From CAZVLQ01 sp964628185 (GTDB lineage Bacteria; Pseudomonadota; Zetaproteobacteria; Mariprofundales; Mariprofundaceae): 64,000 nt of DNA. Below the pieces are notes generated by a model, which was given only the letters and a program-made list of their open reading frames with translations, made no database searches and was not told the origin of the DNA. Made by a program: the position numbers and the translations under genes. Of the stretch, positions 7,879-15,765 are shown in pieces; positions within the stretch are counted from its first letter, which is position 1; every line of letters begins with the position of its first letter. The stretch lies in contig CAZVLQ010000002.1 of the NCBI GenBank assembly GCA_964628185.1, forward strand, positions 62,001 to 126,000. Direction: 5' to 3'.

Positions 7879-8909
7879 CCCGCAATCTCATGAAGAATAC
7901 GGGCGTGTGCAATACTCCCATTCTTGTAACGCTGGGCGAGCCGGCCGGTATTGGGCCGGATTGCGTCCTGCTTGCCTGGCAAGCCGAACCGGAGACGTTT
8001 GCCGGCGTCTGCGTTTGCGCCCCCGCCGCCTGGTTGCAAAACCGGGCTGTTGCGCTGGGCATATCCGTTCCCATCCGGGAGATCAGTTCGCCCGAGCCTT
8101 CTTCCCGGGCGTTGAACTGCTGGAATCCCGGTGTGGAGGATACCGTAGCTATCAAGGCTGGCCGGCCGCAAACGGCAACCGCCCCGGCCGTAGTCCGCTG
8201 TATCGAGGCGGCGGCAAGAGCGTGCATGCAGGGATACGCAAGCGCCATGACGACCGGCCCCATTGAAAAATCCTTACTGCGGAATGCAGGCTTCACCTTT
8301 CCGGGTCACACCGAATTTCTTGCGCATATGGCGGGTGTTGAAAAAGTGGTCATGATGCTGGCAAGCAGCAAGTTGCGCGTGGCCCTGCTCACCACCCACA
8401 TGCCGCTCAGGGACGTCCCGGCCTCACTGAATGTGAAGGATACCGTGAATTCCATACGCATCACGCATCGGGACTTGCAGCGACGTTTTGGCATTCAACA
8501 TCCGAGACTGGCGCTTTGCGGCCTGAATCCGCACGCGGGTGAATCCGGCCATTTCGGCCGGGAGGAACTGGACGTGCTTGGGCCCGCGGCGGAGAAGGCC
8601 GGGCGTGAAGGAATCCATATTACCGGTCCGCTGCCCGCCGATACGCTGTTTACCGCCGGCAGACGTGATGCATTCGATGCCATCATCTGCTGCTATCATG
8701 ATCAGGGGCTGATCCCGCTCAAGGCGCTCAGCTTCGGAGATGCAGTCAATATTACCCTGGGTTTACCCTTCATCCGCACCAGTGTTGATCACGGTACGGC
8801 ACTGGATCGTGCAGGCGGCGGAAAAGTGCTCTATAGTAGCCTCGTCAGCGCTCTGCAACTGGCCAGGACCATGCATCAGGAGGGTGCCGGATGCTCGCAA
8901 GTGAACTGA
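7869..8909 (+). CDS. pdxA: 4-hydroxythreonine-4-phosphate dehydrogenase PdxA
   Basis: NAD-dependent enzyme of pyridoxal 5'-phosphate biosynthesis that oxidises and decarboxylates 4-phosphohydroxy-L-threonine. The ATG at 7869 follows CGGAGGTC directly and overlaps surA by 10 bp. It is 346 residues, slightly longer than usual (about 330). Motifs include TLGEPAGIGPD at the N-terminus, GHTEFLAHMAG, CGLNPHAGESGHFGREE and CCYHDQGLIPLKAL, which carry the three metal-binding histidines, and the C-terminal TSVDHGTALDRAG. It overlaps yqgE by 19 bp. The order surA-pdxA is conserved in many Gammaproteobacteria, where ksgA usually follows; here ksgA is replaced by yqgE. Confidence 0.95.
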   Translation: MPVTRNLMKNTGVCNTPILVTLGEPAGIGPDCVLLAWQAEPETFAGVCVCAPAAWLQNRAVALGISVPIREISSPEPSSRALNCWNPGVEDTVAIKAGRPQTATAPAVVRCIEAAARACMQGYASAMTTGPIEKSLLRNAGFTFPGHTEFLAHMAGVEKVVMMLASSKLRVALLTTHMPLRDVPASLNVKDTVNSIRITHRDLQRRFGIQHPRLALCGLNPHAGESGHFGREELDVLGPAAEKAGREGIHITGPLPADTLFTAGRRDAFDAIICCYHDQGLIPLKALSFGDAVNITLGLPFIRTSVDHGTALDRAGGGKVLYSSLVSALQLARTMHQEGAGCSQVN

Positions 8910-9445
8910 AAGGGCAATTGTTGCTTGCCACGCCAACGCTTACGGATCCGCATTTCGCGGACAGCGTCATCCTGCTGTGCCACCATGATGATGAGGGAAG
9001 TATGGGCTTGCTTATCAACCGCCCGCAACGCATCACAGTCGGTGCCGTGCTGAATGATATGAATCTGAAAAGCGCAAAAGGGATGGATCAGCCCACCTTC
9101 GAAGGCGGCCCCGTGGAGCCCTTCCGCGGATTTGTTTTGCATGATGGCTGGCATATCTACGACTCCACCCTGTGTATTACCCCGGAAATCCATCTGACGA
9201 CCTCACGCGATGTGCTGGAAGAGATCGCGCTGGGTGAGGGTCCTGAGCACTTCATGCTCATGCTGGGCTATGCCGGCTGGGGTGGCGGTCAGCTTGAAAC
9301 CGAAATCAATCACAATGACTGGCTGATCGTACCATCCAGCAATTACCTCGTTTTTCACACCCCGATCGAGCAGCGCTGGATGATGGGGGCGCAAGCCATG
9401 GGAATCAGCAAGGCGCAGCTTTCCGATCAGATCGGCCATGCATGA
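8891..9445 (+). CDS. yqgE: YqgE/AlgH family protein
   Basis: Conserved protein of 184 residues whose biochemical function is not established. The family is recognised from the N-terminal pattern LKGQLLLATPTLTDPHFADSV, then GSMGLLINRP and GGPVEPFRGFVLHD, and the GYAGWGGGQLETE segment. It starts at an ATG inside pdxA (19-bp overlap), preceded by GGAGGGTGCCGG, so it is probably translationally coupled. In Pseudomonas a member (AlgH) was linked to alginate regulation, but a direct role is not proven. No signal peptide is seen, so it is cytoplasmic. Confidence 0.92.
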   Translation: MLASELKGQLLLATPTLTDPHFADSVILLCHHDDEGSMGLLINRPQRITVGAVLNDMNLKSAKGMDQPTFEGGPVEPFRGFVLHDGWHIYDSTLCITPEIHLTTSRDVLEEIALGEGPEHFMLMLGYAGWGGGQLETEINHNDWLIVPSSNYLVFHTPIEQRWMMGAQAMGISKAQLSDQIGHA

Positions 9446-9484
9446 ACCCCGGACATGGTTACGATTGTGAAAGGTAGCCATGCC

Positions 9485-10033
9485 ATGAACGTGCTGATCG
9501 CCTACCACTCGGATTACGGCAACACGGAGAAGATGGCCAGGGCGATTGCCGCCGGTATCAGGGCATCAGCCCCGGTTGCCGATGTTCATTTGCTCAGGGC
9601 TGCCGAAACATCGCCGGATGATCTGGTTTTGGCTGATGTCATCCTGTTCGGCACACCCGTCCACATGGGCAATATGGCCTGGCAGATGAAACAGCTCGTC
9701 GACAACTGCTCCGGACTGTGGATGGAAAATGCCCTGGAAGGCAAGGTTGGCGGCATGTTCGCAACCGGCGGGGGATTCGGCAATGCAGGCGGTGGCGTGG
9801 AACTCACGCTCGCAGGCCTCTGTTCCAACTTTCTTGAACACGGCATGATCGTTGTGGGATTCCCCAAAACGGCCATGGGTTATGCTGACGGTGGCCTACA
9901 ATGGGGAGCTTGTGCGCGGACCGGCAATCATGACGGCCTGCCGTCAGGTATTACCGAGGCGCAGCTCATCGCAGCCCGCTCCTATGGTGCGCATGTGGTT
10001 GATGTAGCGGGAAGACTATTGGCTGATTCGTGA
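9485..10033 (+). CDS. Flavodoxin-fold NAD(P)H:quinone oxidoreductase-like protein (WrbA-like)
   Basis: FMN-binding flavodoxin-fold protein, 182 residues from the ATG at 9485, which has AAAGG upstream. The phosphate-binding loop is YHSDYGNTEKMA. GTPVHMGNMAWQMKQ and FATGGGFGNAGGGVELT match the substrate and flavin loops of the WrbA/NQO group. It lacks the long insertion that promotes tetramers in E. coli WrbA, as far as can be read. It probably reduces quinones by two electrons or serves as a flavodoxin-like electron carrier. It follows yqgE by about 40 bp and may be the last gene of the ubiG-to-yqgE run. Confidence 0.75.
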   Translation: MNVLIAYHSDYGNTEKMARAIAAGIRASAPVADVHLLRAAETSPDDLVLADVILFGTPVHMGNMAWQMKQLVDNCSGLWMENALEGKVGGMFATGGGFGNAGGGVELTLAGLCSNFLEHGMIVVGFPKTAMGYADGGLQWGACARTGNHDGLPSGITEAQLIAARSYGAHVVDVAGRLLADS

Positions 10034-10069
10034 TAAAACCGTAAAAGAAAGCGCGAGTGAGATACTCCG

Positions 10070-10663
10070 TCAGGACAGGTGGTTGAGGAAATCGAGCGCG
10101 GGCCTGCCATCCTGACAAATCACACGACTCCATGATGTGTAGGGCACAATCAACCGGCGAACGGAGGAAAGCGGCGCACCCAGTACATGCGCCAGTATGA
10201 TGCGCAGGCTGCCGGAATGAGCCACCGCCAGTACATGCCGGCCTTCATTTTCATGTATAATCGACTCCCAGCCGGCAACAACACGCCGAGCAAAGTGCTC
10301 AAGGTTTTCAGCGCCGGGAATTTGCATGCCCACCGGATTCTCCCGCCAGCGGGACAGCAGACCGGGAAATTCCCGCTCGATCTCCTCCTTGTTCAGGCCT
10401 TCCCATGCCCCGTAATGCATTTCACGGATTCGCGGCTCAATCCGGCAGGGAACACCCGTAATTTCAGCCCAGTCGTGCGCCGGACCGACGCAGCGGTGAA
10501 GCGGTGACGTCACAATCACTTCAACCTTGCCGCGCAACCGGCGCCAGACCGCATCCATCCGCTCCCGCCCGGCCCTGGTCAGGCCGGCCTCGATATTGCC
10601 ACGATAGCGCACGCCGCCTTCCAGTTCGCCATGGCGCAACAGATCAACAACAGTGATGCTCAT
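10070..10663 (-). CDS. Histidine phosphatase family protein (phosphoglycerate mutase-like, CobC-type)
   Basis: Enzyme of 197 residues in the histidine phosphatase superfamily. The catalytic motif LRHGE is at residues 9-13, with phospho-accepting His11. The second conserved histidine is in [14 protein letters not shown], and arginines lie in [25 protein letters not shown] is typical of the CobC/alpha-ribazole phosphatase and PhoE-like group. No other cobalamin genes are nearby, so alpha-ribazole-5'-phosphate as substrate is only a possibility. It stands alone on the - strand, convergent with the flavodoxin gene and divergent from folE (about 70 bp). Confidence 0.8.
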   Translation of the reverse strand: MSITVVDLLRHGELEGGVRYRGNIEAGLTRAGRERMDAVWRRLRGKVEVIVTSPLHRCVGPAHDWAEITGVPCRIEPRIREMHYGAWEGLNKEEIEREFPGLLSRWRENPVGMQIPGAENLEHFARRVVAGWESIIHENEGRHVLAVAHSGSLRIILAHVLGAPLSSVRRLIVPYTSWSRVICQDGRPALDFLNHLS

Positions 10664-10734
10664 ACGCTCGCCTCCGGGGGTTTTTCACCAGGGGCAAATA
10701 CGCTAACGTGTGCTGGAAACAAAAAAAGGAGTCC

Positions 10735-11328
10735 ATGTCCATGCCCGACTTGAAATCTCCCGGGGGTCAAACCGCCCTGGAACACGTGCGCGCCCTGCTT
10801 GAGTATATTGGTGATGATCCCAAACGTGAAGGGCTCCGGGAGACCCCCAAACGTGTGCTGGCTGCCTTTGATGAATATTTCTCGGGATACCGTGAAAATC
10901 CGCGCGAGCATCTGGAAAAAACCTTTGAAGAGGTTGAAGGCTATGATGAAATGGTGTTGGTATCCGATATTGATGTGCACAGCCACTGCGAGCACCACCT
11001 CGCCCCGTTCGTCGGCAAGGCGCATGTGGCCTACATCCCCGATGGCCGCATCATCGGTCTGTCCAAACTGGCGCGGATTGTCGACGTCTACGCCAAACGT
11101 CTTCAGGTACAGGAAAAGCTGACCATGCAGGTTGCCAATGTGATCGAGGAAGTGCTGAAACCCGCCGGCGTGGCCGTGATCATCCAGTGCCGGCATTTCT
11201 GCATGTGTCATCGCGGGGTGAAAAAGCCGAATGCATGGACCACGACATCCAAACTGACCGGCGCCTTTCTTAACAATCCATCATCCCGGCTGGAGCTGTT
11301 TGATCTGATCGGCATGCGTAAGGACTGA
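10735..11328 (+). CDS. folE: GTP cyclohydrolase I FolE
   Basis: Converts GTP to 7,8-dihydroneopterin triphosphate, the first step of folate (and queuosine) synthesis. It is 197 residues from the ATG at 10735, preceded by AAAAAAAGGAG. Zinc and catalytic motifs are present: [11 protein letters not shown] and the C-terminal [12 protein letters not shown], giving the Cys/His/Cys zinc site. LRETPKRV near the N-terminus is also conserved. CMC replaces the more usual CMM before RGV, a mild difference. hemH starts 4 bp after the stop, so the two are probably co-transcribed. Confidence 0.96.
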   Translation: MSMPDLKSPGGQTALEHVRALLEYIGDDPKREGLRETPKRVLAAFDEYFSGYRENPREHLEKTFEEVEGYDEMVLVSDIDVHSHCEHHLAPFVGKAHVAYIPDGRIIGLSKLARIVDVYAKRLQVQEKLTMQVANVIEEVLKPAGVAVIIQCRHFCMCHRGVKKPNAWTTTSKLTGAFLNNPSSRLELFDLIGMRKD

Positions 11329-11331
11329 TTC

Positions 11332-12336
11332 ATGCCTGCATGTGGACCGGTCGGGGTGTTGCTGACCAATCTGGGCACGCCGGATGCACCGACACGCCCG
11401 GCCCTGCGCCGTTATCTTGGAGAGTTTCTTGATGATCCACGGGTGGTGGACCTGCCCCGCCCCCTGTGGTGGCCGATTTTGCACGGCGTCATCCTGAATA
11501 TCCGCCCGTCCCGGTCGGCGCGACTGTATCGAAAGGTATGGACTGATCATGGCTCTCCGTTGCTGGCGACCGGGCTGCAGCAGAGGCAGGCTCTGGAATC
11601 GCTGCTGCGCAGGCGCCACGGAGAACAGGTCAGCGTTGCGCTGGCCATGCGATACGGCAATCCGTCCATTGGCCGGGGTCTGCAACAATTGCACGAGGCG
11701 AACTGTCGGCATGTGCTCGTTCTCCCGCTTTATCCGCAATACTCCTCCACGACCACCGCCTCCACCCTTGATGCACTGGCGAAGGCATTGAAGTCTTCGC
11801 GCGATATGCCGGAAATCCGCTTTGTGCGCGATTATCACGATGACCCGGCATATATCCGGGCTCTTGCCGCCAGCATCCGCGAGGCCTGGGAAAAGGACGG
11901 CGAGCCGGACAGGCTGTTGATTTCCTTCCACGGCATCCCGGTGCGCTACTGGAAAACGGGTGATCCCTATCCGGATCAGTGCCGACGAACGGCCACCCTG
12001 CTGGCCGGGGAACTCGGTCTGGCTGAAGCACGCTGGCAATTATGTTTCCAGTCCCGCTTCGGGCGCGAGGAATGGGTCCGGCCCTACACGGACCAGACGT
12101 TGATTCAGCTTGCCGGTAACGGCGTCCGGCATGTGGATGTGATATGTCCCGGCTTTGCCGGCGACTGCCTGGAAACGCTGGAGGAAATCGCCATGCAGAA
12201 CCGGAATATTTTTCTGCAATCAGGCGGAGAAAAATTCCGCTACATCCCGGCGCTTAATATACGGGAAGACCATATAACGGCCCTGGCTGACGTGACGGAT
12301 CGGCACTGCTGCGGCTGGCTTGAAAATCGGCGATAA
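11332..12336 (+). CDS. hemH: Ferrochelatase HemH
   Basis: Inserts Fe2+ into protoporphyrin IX to make heme at the cytoplasmic side of the inner membrane. It is 334 residues, a typical length. GVLLTNLGTPDAP opens the protein. LPLYPQYSSTTTAS and SFHGIPVRYWKTGDPYPDQC contain the catalytic His region, and CPGFAGDCLETLEEI the metal-binding Glu region. It lies 4 bp after folE. It supplies heme for the c-type cytochromes whose maturation genes (resB, ccsA) lie at 51-54 kb. Confidence 0.95.
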   Translation: MPACGPVGVLLTNLGTPDAPTRPALRRYLGEFLDDPRVVDLPRPLWWPILHGVILNIRPSRSARLYRKVWTDHGSPLLATGLQQRQALESLLRRRHGEQVSVALAMRYGNPSIGRGLQQLHEANCRHVLVLPLYPQYSSTTTASTLDALAKALKSSRDMPEIRFVRDYHDDPAYIRALAASIREAWEKDGEPDRLLISFHGIPVRYWKTGDPYPDQCRRTATLLAGELGLAEARWQLCFQSRFGREEWVRPYTDQTLIQLAGNGVRHVDVICPGFAGDCLETLEEIAMQNRNIFLQSGGEKFRYIPALNIREDHITALADVTDRHCCGWLENRR

Positions 12337-12344
12337 CATCCTGG

Positions 12345-12370
12345 CCCGGTAAAACCGAAACCGGGAGCCT
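12345..12370 (+). terminator. Possible terminator after hemH
   Basis: CCCGGT (12345-12350) and ACCGGG (12360-12365) make a 6-bp stem with a 9-base loop, starting 9 bp after the hemH stop. The tail AGCCTCTTGATTCTT is only moderately T-rich, so the efficiency is uncertain. Confidence 0.35.
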
Positions 12371-12450
12371 CTTGATTCTTCCGGCGACCCGGAAAAACCC
12401 GGCAGTGCCCGCATTACACAGGCGCCTGCATGCATACCTGAAAAGGCGCC

Positions 12451-12555
12451 ACCCGGACCGGACGAATCCGCAACGCGCGGGACAATCGCTGCCGCTGCTT
12501 CCTTCCGGACCTGACGGGGTTCACGAGGCCTCGCCGTACGGGACCCGGCCCGGGT
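12451..12555 (-). ncRNA. ffs: Signal recognition particle 4.5S RNA
   Basis: RNA partner of Ffh in co-translational targeting of inner-membrane proteins. On the - strand the conserved domain IV apical region reads GTCAGGTCCGGAAGGAAGCAG (here it covers about 12493-12514). This is the Ffh-binding symmetric and asymmetric loop, essentially identical to E. coli ffs. The ends pair: ACCCGGGCCGG at the 5' side with CCGGTCCGGGT at the 3' side, with one G-U pair, giving about 105 nt. A palindromic GGCGCC lies just downstream and again 24 bases further on. The exact 5' and 3' ends are estimated from this pairing. It is 275 bp downstream of tRNA-Ser on the same strand. Confidence 0.93.
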
Positions 12556-12602
12556 GACACTGGGTTTCCGCGCGCCATGCCAAACGGCGGAAAATCTCTA
12601 CT

Positions 12603-12666
12603 CAGTCGTCAGTTTACTGCCTACTGATGACTGACGACTGTGTTTTCTGGCGGAGAGAGAGGGATT
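12603..12666 (-). repeat. Duplicated tRNA-Ser 3' end plus downstream hairpin, copy A
   Basis: These 64 bases repeat the last 19 nt of tRNA-Ser (ending CCGCCA) and its 3' flank, matching 12778-12848 except for a 7-base deletion inside the hairpin loop. The flank holds an 11-bp perfect inverted repeat, CAGTCGTCAGT/ACTGACGACTG. The 111 bp between copies (12667-12777) contain GC-rich small inverted repeats and no gene. A duplicated tRNA 3' end can be a scar of site-specific integration, but no integrase or element lies between the copies. Confidence 0.8.
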
Positions 12667-12777
12667 ATTCGGGCGTACCGCCCTCACCCCTGCGGGGCCG
12701 TCCTCGCTTCGCTCCGGCGTTCAAACCGGCTGCGCCGGCTTGTCGAACCCGGCGAGGCTTCTCACCCTCTCTCTACC

Positions 12778-12848
12778 CAGTCGTCAGTTTACTGCCTGCT
12801 GCCTACTGATGACTGACGACTGTGTTTTCTGGCGGAGAGAGAGGGATT
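12778..12848 (-). repeat. tRNA-Ser 3' end plus downstream hairpin, copy B (parental)
   Basis: This is the parental copy: the last 19 nt of the functional tRNA-Ser and 52 bp of 3' flank. The flank forms an 11-bp stem (CAGTCGTCAGT/ACTGACGACTG) whose loop contains a small tandem repeat (GCTGCCT-type) absent from copy A. The hairpin directly after the CCA end could act in transcription termination or 3' processing. Confidence 0.8.
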
Positions 12849-12920
12849 CGAACCCTCGGTGCCCTTTTGGGGCACACACGCTTTCCAGGCGTGCACCTTC
12901 AACCACTCGGTCATCTCTCC
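12830..12920 (-). tRNA. tRNA-Ser (anticodon GGA)
   Basis: A 91-nt serine tRNA with encoded CCA, reading UCC/UCU codons. The acceptor 5' strand GGAGAGA pairs with TCTCTCC before G-CCA. The D-loop region reads TGACCGAGTGGTTGAAGG. The anticodon stem-loop CGCCTGGAAAGCGTG places GGA. A long variable arm (GTGCCCCAAAAGGGCAC) is typical of class II tRNA-Ser, and the T-arm is GAGGGTTCGAATCCCTC. The upstream flank is unremarkable. Its 3' end is duplicated downstream. Confidence 0.97.
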
Positions 12921-13018
12921 ATTTCACGCCCTGTGCGGGCGGAGCATGGTACGGCCCTTGTGAAAGGCAGGCAAGCCGGAAAAGCAGTGGCTAAATCCGG
13001 ATACAAAGGACGGCATTG

Positions 13019-13492
13019 CTATTTTTTCAACCTGTCCCGTTCCGCCTCAAGGCGGAATAATCGTGCGTCGGCCCGGCGTAATCTGCGACTGAGCTCACGA
13101 CTTATGTTCATGTAAATCAGGGCAAATTGTTCGGTATTTTTCTGATACAGTTGCATCAGCGTTGCATTGGATAATTCAATGGCAATGCAGTCTTCCACGG
13201 CCTGAACCGAGGCAGTGCGGCGACCAAGGTCGATCAATGCCATTTCCCCGAAGCAATCGCCCTGGCTGAAATACTTGATGGGATGCATGCGGCCGTTCCA
13301 CTTGCGTAAAACTGCAACCTTCCCGCGTTCGAGCACAAACATGGAAGCGCCCCGTTCCCCCTCGCGAAAGAAGAATTCATTTTGTTTCATGGAAACAAGG
13401 GTTGCCTGTTCAAGCAGAAAATTCAGCACATCTTCACCAATTCCCCCAAAAATAGGCATGGACTGCAGCAGTTTCAGGTGTATCTCACGCAT
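13019..13492 (-). CDS. Cyclic nucleotide-binding domain protein
   Basis: A 157-residue stand-alone cNMP-binding (CAP-type) beta-roll without a DNA-binding domain. The phosphate-binding cassette is readable at about 90-110, GDCFGEMALIDLGRRTASV. FGEMAL plus RTASV matches the consensus FGE-L-AL...R-A-(S/T)-V, with the Glu and Arg that contact the cyclic phosphate and ribose, so binding of cAMP or cGMP is plausible. The C-terminal 40 residues are Arg/Leu-rich and predicted helical, possibly a coiled coil (SRELSRRLRRADARLFRLEAERD). The target is unknown. It is divergent from the orphan Cys protein at 13702 across 209 bp. Confidence 0.85.
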   Translation of the reverse strand: MREIHLKLLQSMPIFGGIGEDVLNFLLEQATLVSMKQNEFFFREGERGASMFVLERGKVAVLRKWNGRMHPIKYFSQGDCFGEMALIDLGRRTASVQAVEDCIAIELSNATLMQLYQKNTEQFALIYMNISRELSRRLRRADARLFRLEAERDRLKK

Positions 13493-13701
13493 GGAACATC
13501 CTGAACCGCTGCTTGCCGGTAACGGTGACGTTGGTAATATGCGTCATTTCCAAACCATGAAGCTATCATCAGACATCATCAACCATTAAGGACCTTGGTT
13601 TGCCACTTTATCCGTATTTGATCCTTGCATATAAATAATGGCGGGTAGAAAATGACTTATGAAAAACTGGCGACCCATAAAAATACAACCATGGAACGGC
13701 T

Positions 13702-14139
13702 ATGTACATCATCAATGATTCAATGCTCACTCTGATCCTGCGTTTTGCCGGCCGCAAACAGGAAATCGCTTTTTCCAACCAGGAATTTATTCAAAAACAA
13801 GTGAAGGCCATACAGGCGTATGTGGACAGGTATCCTCCGGAAGAAAGAAAAATGCGTTCAATTGAATGGATTGCGACGCGTGCGCGTCAATACCGGAAAA
13901 CATGGGAAAAGGAGAACATAGCCCGGGAAATTTCCGGACATCGATGCCCGGATTGCCCCTTATCCGATCCCGGCACTGTTGAACATTGCCAGATTCATGA
14001 CCAGTGGATGGCGCTTCTTCACCAGTATATGGCGAATGAAATGAATTCGCGAAAATATATTGAAAGCTCGCTGGAACTCCTCGCCCGGAACAAGGAACAT
14101 CTCAAGATTAAACGGGGAAGGCTAAAAGCGGAATACTAA
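13702..14139 (+). CDS. Uncharacterised Cys-containing small protein
   Basis: A 145-residue protein that I do not recognise. The only visible motif is HRCPDCPLSDPGTVEHCQIHDQW (in two parts: HRCPDCP, then EHCQIHDQW, about residues 92-115). Its CxxC, C and His residues could bind zinc or another metal. The remainder is charged and predicted helical, with no signal peptide or TM helix. The ATG at 13702 has only weak upstream GGAACGGC. Codon use resembles that of the neighbouring genes, which supports it being real. It is divergent from the cNMP-binding protein, so a shared regulatory region is possible. Confidence 0.65.
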   Translation: MYIINDSMLTLILRFAGRKQEIAFSNQEFIQKQVKAIQAYVDRYPPEERKMRSIEWIATRARQYRKTWEKENIAREISGHRCPDCPLSDPGTVEHCQIHDQWMALLHQYMANEMNSRKYIESSLELLARNKEHLKIKRGRLKAEY

Positions 14140-14163
14140 AAGGTGCCAGGAATCTTTTTTCAA

Positions 14164-15714
14164 TCATGCCTGTCGTTTGCGTAACTGGTGAGCGCCAATG
14201 CACAGGAGGGATATAAGCAGGTAGCCCGTGGCAAAGGGCCAGGCTTGTCCGGGTCCGTAGGCATTAACGACGGCACCGGCGGCAATCCGGAAACCGTGAA
14301 TAATGCCCGTGAGGCTGAACAGGCAGGCGGCAAGCATCCAGGCAGCGGCACGAAGCAATTTCCCGTCCAGCAAACTGGCAGTGAAGGCTGCCAGAATCAT
14401 AGAGGTGAAGATAAATCCCCTTTCCAGAGCGATCAGGCCATACACGGGAATAACATCTGCTAACGCTTTCAGGCCCACTGTGCCCATATCCGTGTCTGCC
14501 GCCCGCAAGCCGTTTTCCAGCATCATCAGGCCCCAGGCGGCAATGGCCGGTATCAATCCCGCCACTACGGCCGGACCATGATGACGGGGTGTATCCCGGA
14601 AGGCCTGGGCGGCAATGATCATGCCGATCCACAGCAAAATCGCCGCACCTGCCTCAACCGGTACAAGGGCCGCGATGAAGCTCACCGTTCCTGTCAGGGC
14701 GAGCAGCGTGATGACCAGGCCATTGGCAACCGAGTAACCGCAACCGGCGCCCATTTCCTTCCAGGCGGGATGGCCGATATAGATAGTGGTGGGAAAACAG
14801 CTTCCGAAAGCAGCGGCGGCCAGGGTGCCCATGCCGTTGGCGGCCAACGACGCCCGCACCGGATAGCGATCACCGGCTGCTTCGGCGCTTTCCAGATTTT
14901 GCAGGGAACCGGCCAGGTTAAACAGTCCCATGGGAATGATGACAGCCAGGAAACCCGCCAGGCGCGGGTCGTCCAGGGATCTGGCCAGTTCGATCAGAGC
15001 GGGAATGGGCGGATGCCAGCCGGGATGCCAGGCAGCCAGCACGTGGGAGGCATCCATTCTTCCCAGTGCCCAAGCCAGCAGGGTGCCCGTCAGCACCGCA
15101 GCCAGTCCTCCGGGAATGCCGCGCGGTAGACGCAGGCGACCGAGATAGGAAATAAACAACACGCCCAGGGGGGCAAATCCCACCAGGGGATCAGCGAAGA
15201 TGCGGAAGGCGAAATCCATGGAGATAAAGGTGATGGCAATGCCTGCGAGGGTGGCCAGCAGGGCTGCCCTGGGTGTAAACTCCTTGACCTTGCCGGCGAT
15301 GAAGGCGCCACCCAGCTCGATCAACCCGGACCCCAGGCAGGCTGCCAGGCCCATCTGCCAGGCCAGATGGGCGTCACCGGTACTTTTCACCACCGGCAAC
15401 ATCACAAACAACACATAGGCGAACAGGGAAACCGTGTTAATACCGTAAGGAAGGGCGGTGGCGGGCCGGCCGGTGCTGCGCTCCAGCCGGTAGGCCTGCC
15501 AGGCGTAGAAGAGGTTGCCCGCCAGCAGGCTTATTCCGGCGCCTGGAAGGATACGCCCGAAAACCAGTTCTTCCGGCATGCCCAGCAAGGTCGTACACAA
15601 CAGGCTGATAAGAATGATCTGGATAAGGTTATCAACGAACAGGCCGAAGAACCCATCCAGGTCACCCCTGCGCCACCAGCGCGGAATCTCGTGGTCAGGT
15701 CTTGTTTGGTGCAT
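14164..15714 (-). CDS. NCS2/AzgA-like permease family protein
   Basis: Polytopic inner-membrane protein of about 516 residues, with 12 or more hydrophobic segments, resembling the nucleobase:cation symporter-2 (xanthine/uracil/AzgA) superfamily. Features include RRGDLDGFFGLFVDNL at the N-terminus, ATALPYGINTVS in the first repeat, and LFNLAGSLQNLESAEAAGD followed by ANGMGTLAAAAFGSCFPTT, corresponding to the QNxG/AAxxG region of the family. The ORF extends six codons further to a TTG; the ATG at 15714 is preferred but has a poor RBS. Substrate unknown: many AzgA-like proteins of this subgroup are uncharacterised. It follows sucB on the same strand after about 50 bp. Confidence 0.8.
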   Translation of the reverse strand: MHQTRPDHEIPRWWRRGDLDGFFGLFVDNLIQIILISLLCTTLLGMPEELVFGRILPGAGISLLAGNLFYAWQAYRLERSTGRPATALPYGINTVSLFAYVLFVMLPVVKSTGDAHLAWQMGLAACLGSGLIELGGAFIAGKVKEFTPRAALLATLAGIAITFISMDFAFRIFADPLVGFAPLGVLFISYLGRLRLPRGIPGGLAAVLTGTLLAWALGRMDASHVLAAWHPGWHPPIPALIELARSLDDPRLAGFLAVIIPMGLFNLAGSLQNLESAEAAGDRYPVRASLAANGMGTLAAAAFGSCFPTTIYIGHPAWKEMGAGCGYSVANGLVITLLALTGTVSFIAALVPVEAGAAILLWIGMIIAAQAFRDTPRHHGPAVVAGLIPAIAAWGLMMLENGLRAADTDMGTVGLKALADVIPVYGLIALERGFIFTSMILAAFTASLLDGKLLRAAAWMLAACLFSLTGIIHGFRIAAGAVVNAYGPGQAWPFATGYLLISLLCIGAHQLRKRQA

Positions 15715-15765
15715 TTCTTCAGGCGGATTCAAGTTCCGGACACACCATCGTATGCCAAAATGAAT

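Noticed and set aside
12603..12848. Active attL/attR pair of a prophage or island at tRNA-Ser
   Set aside because: Only 111 bp lie between the repeats, and there is no integrase or foreign cargo. Recorded instead as a scar or duplication.
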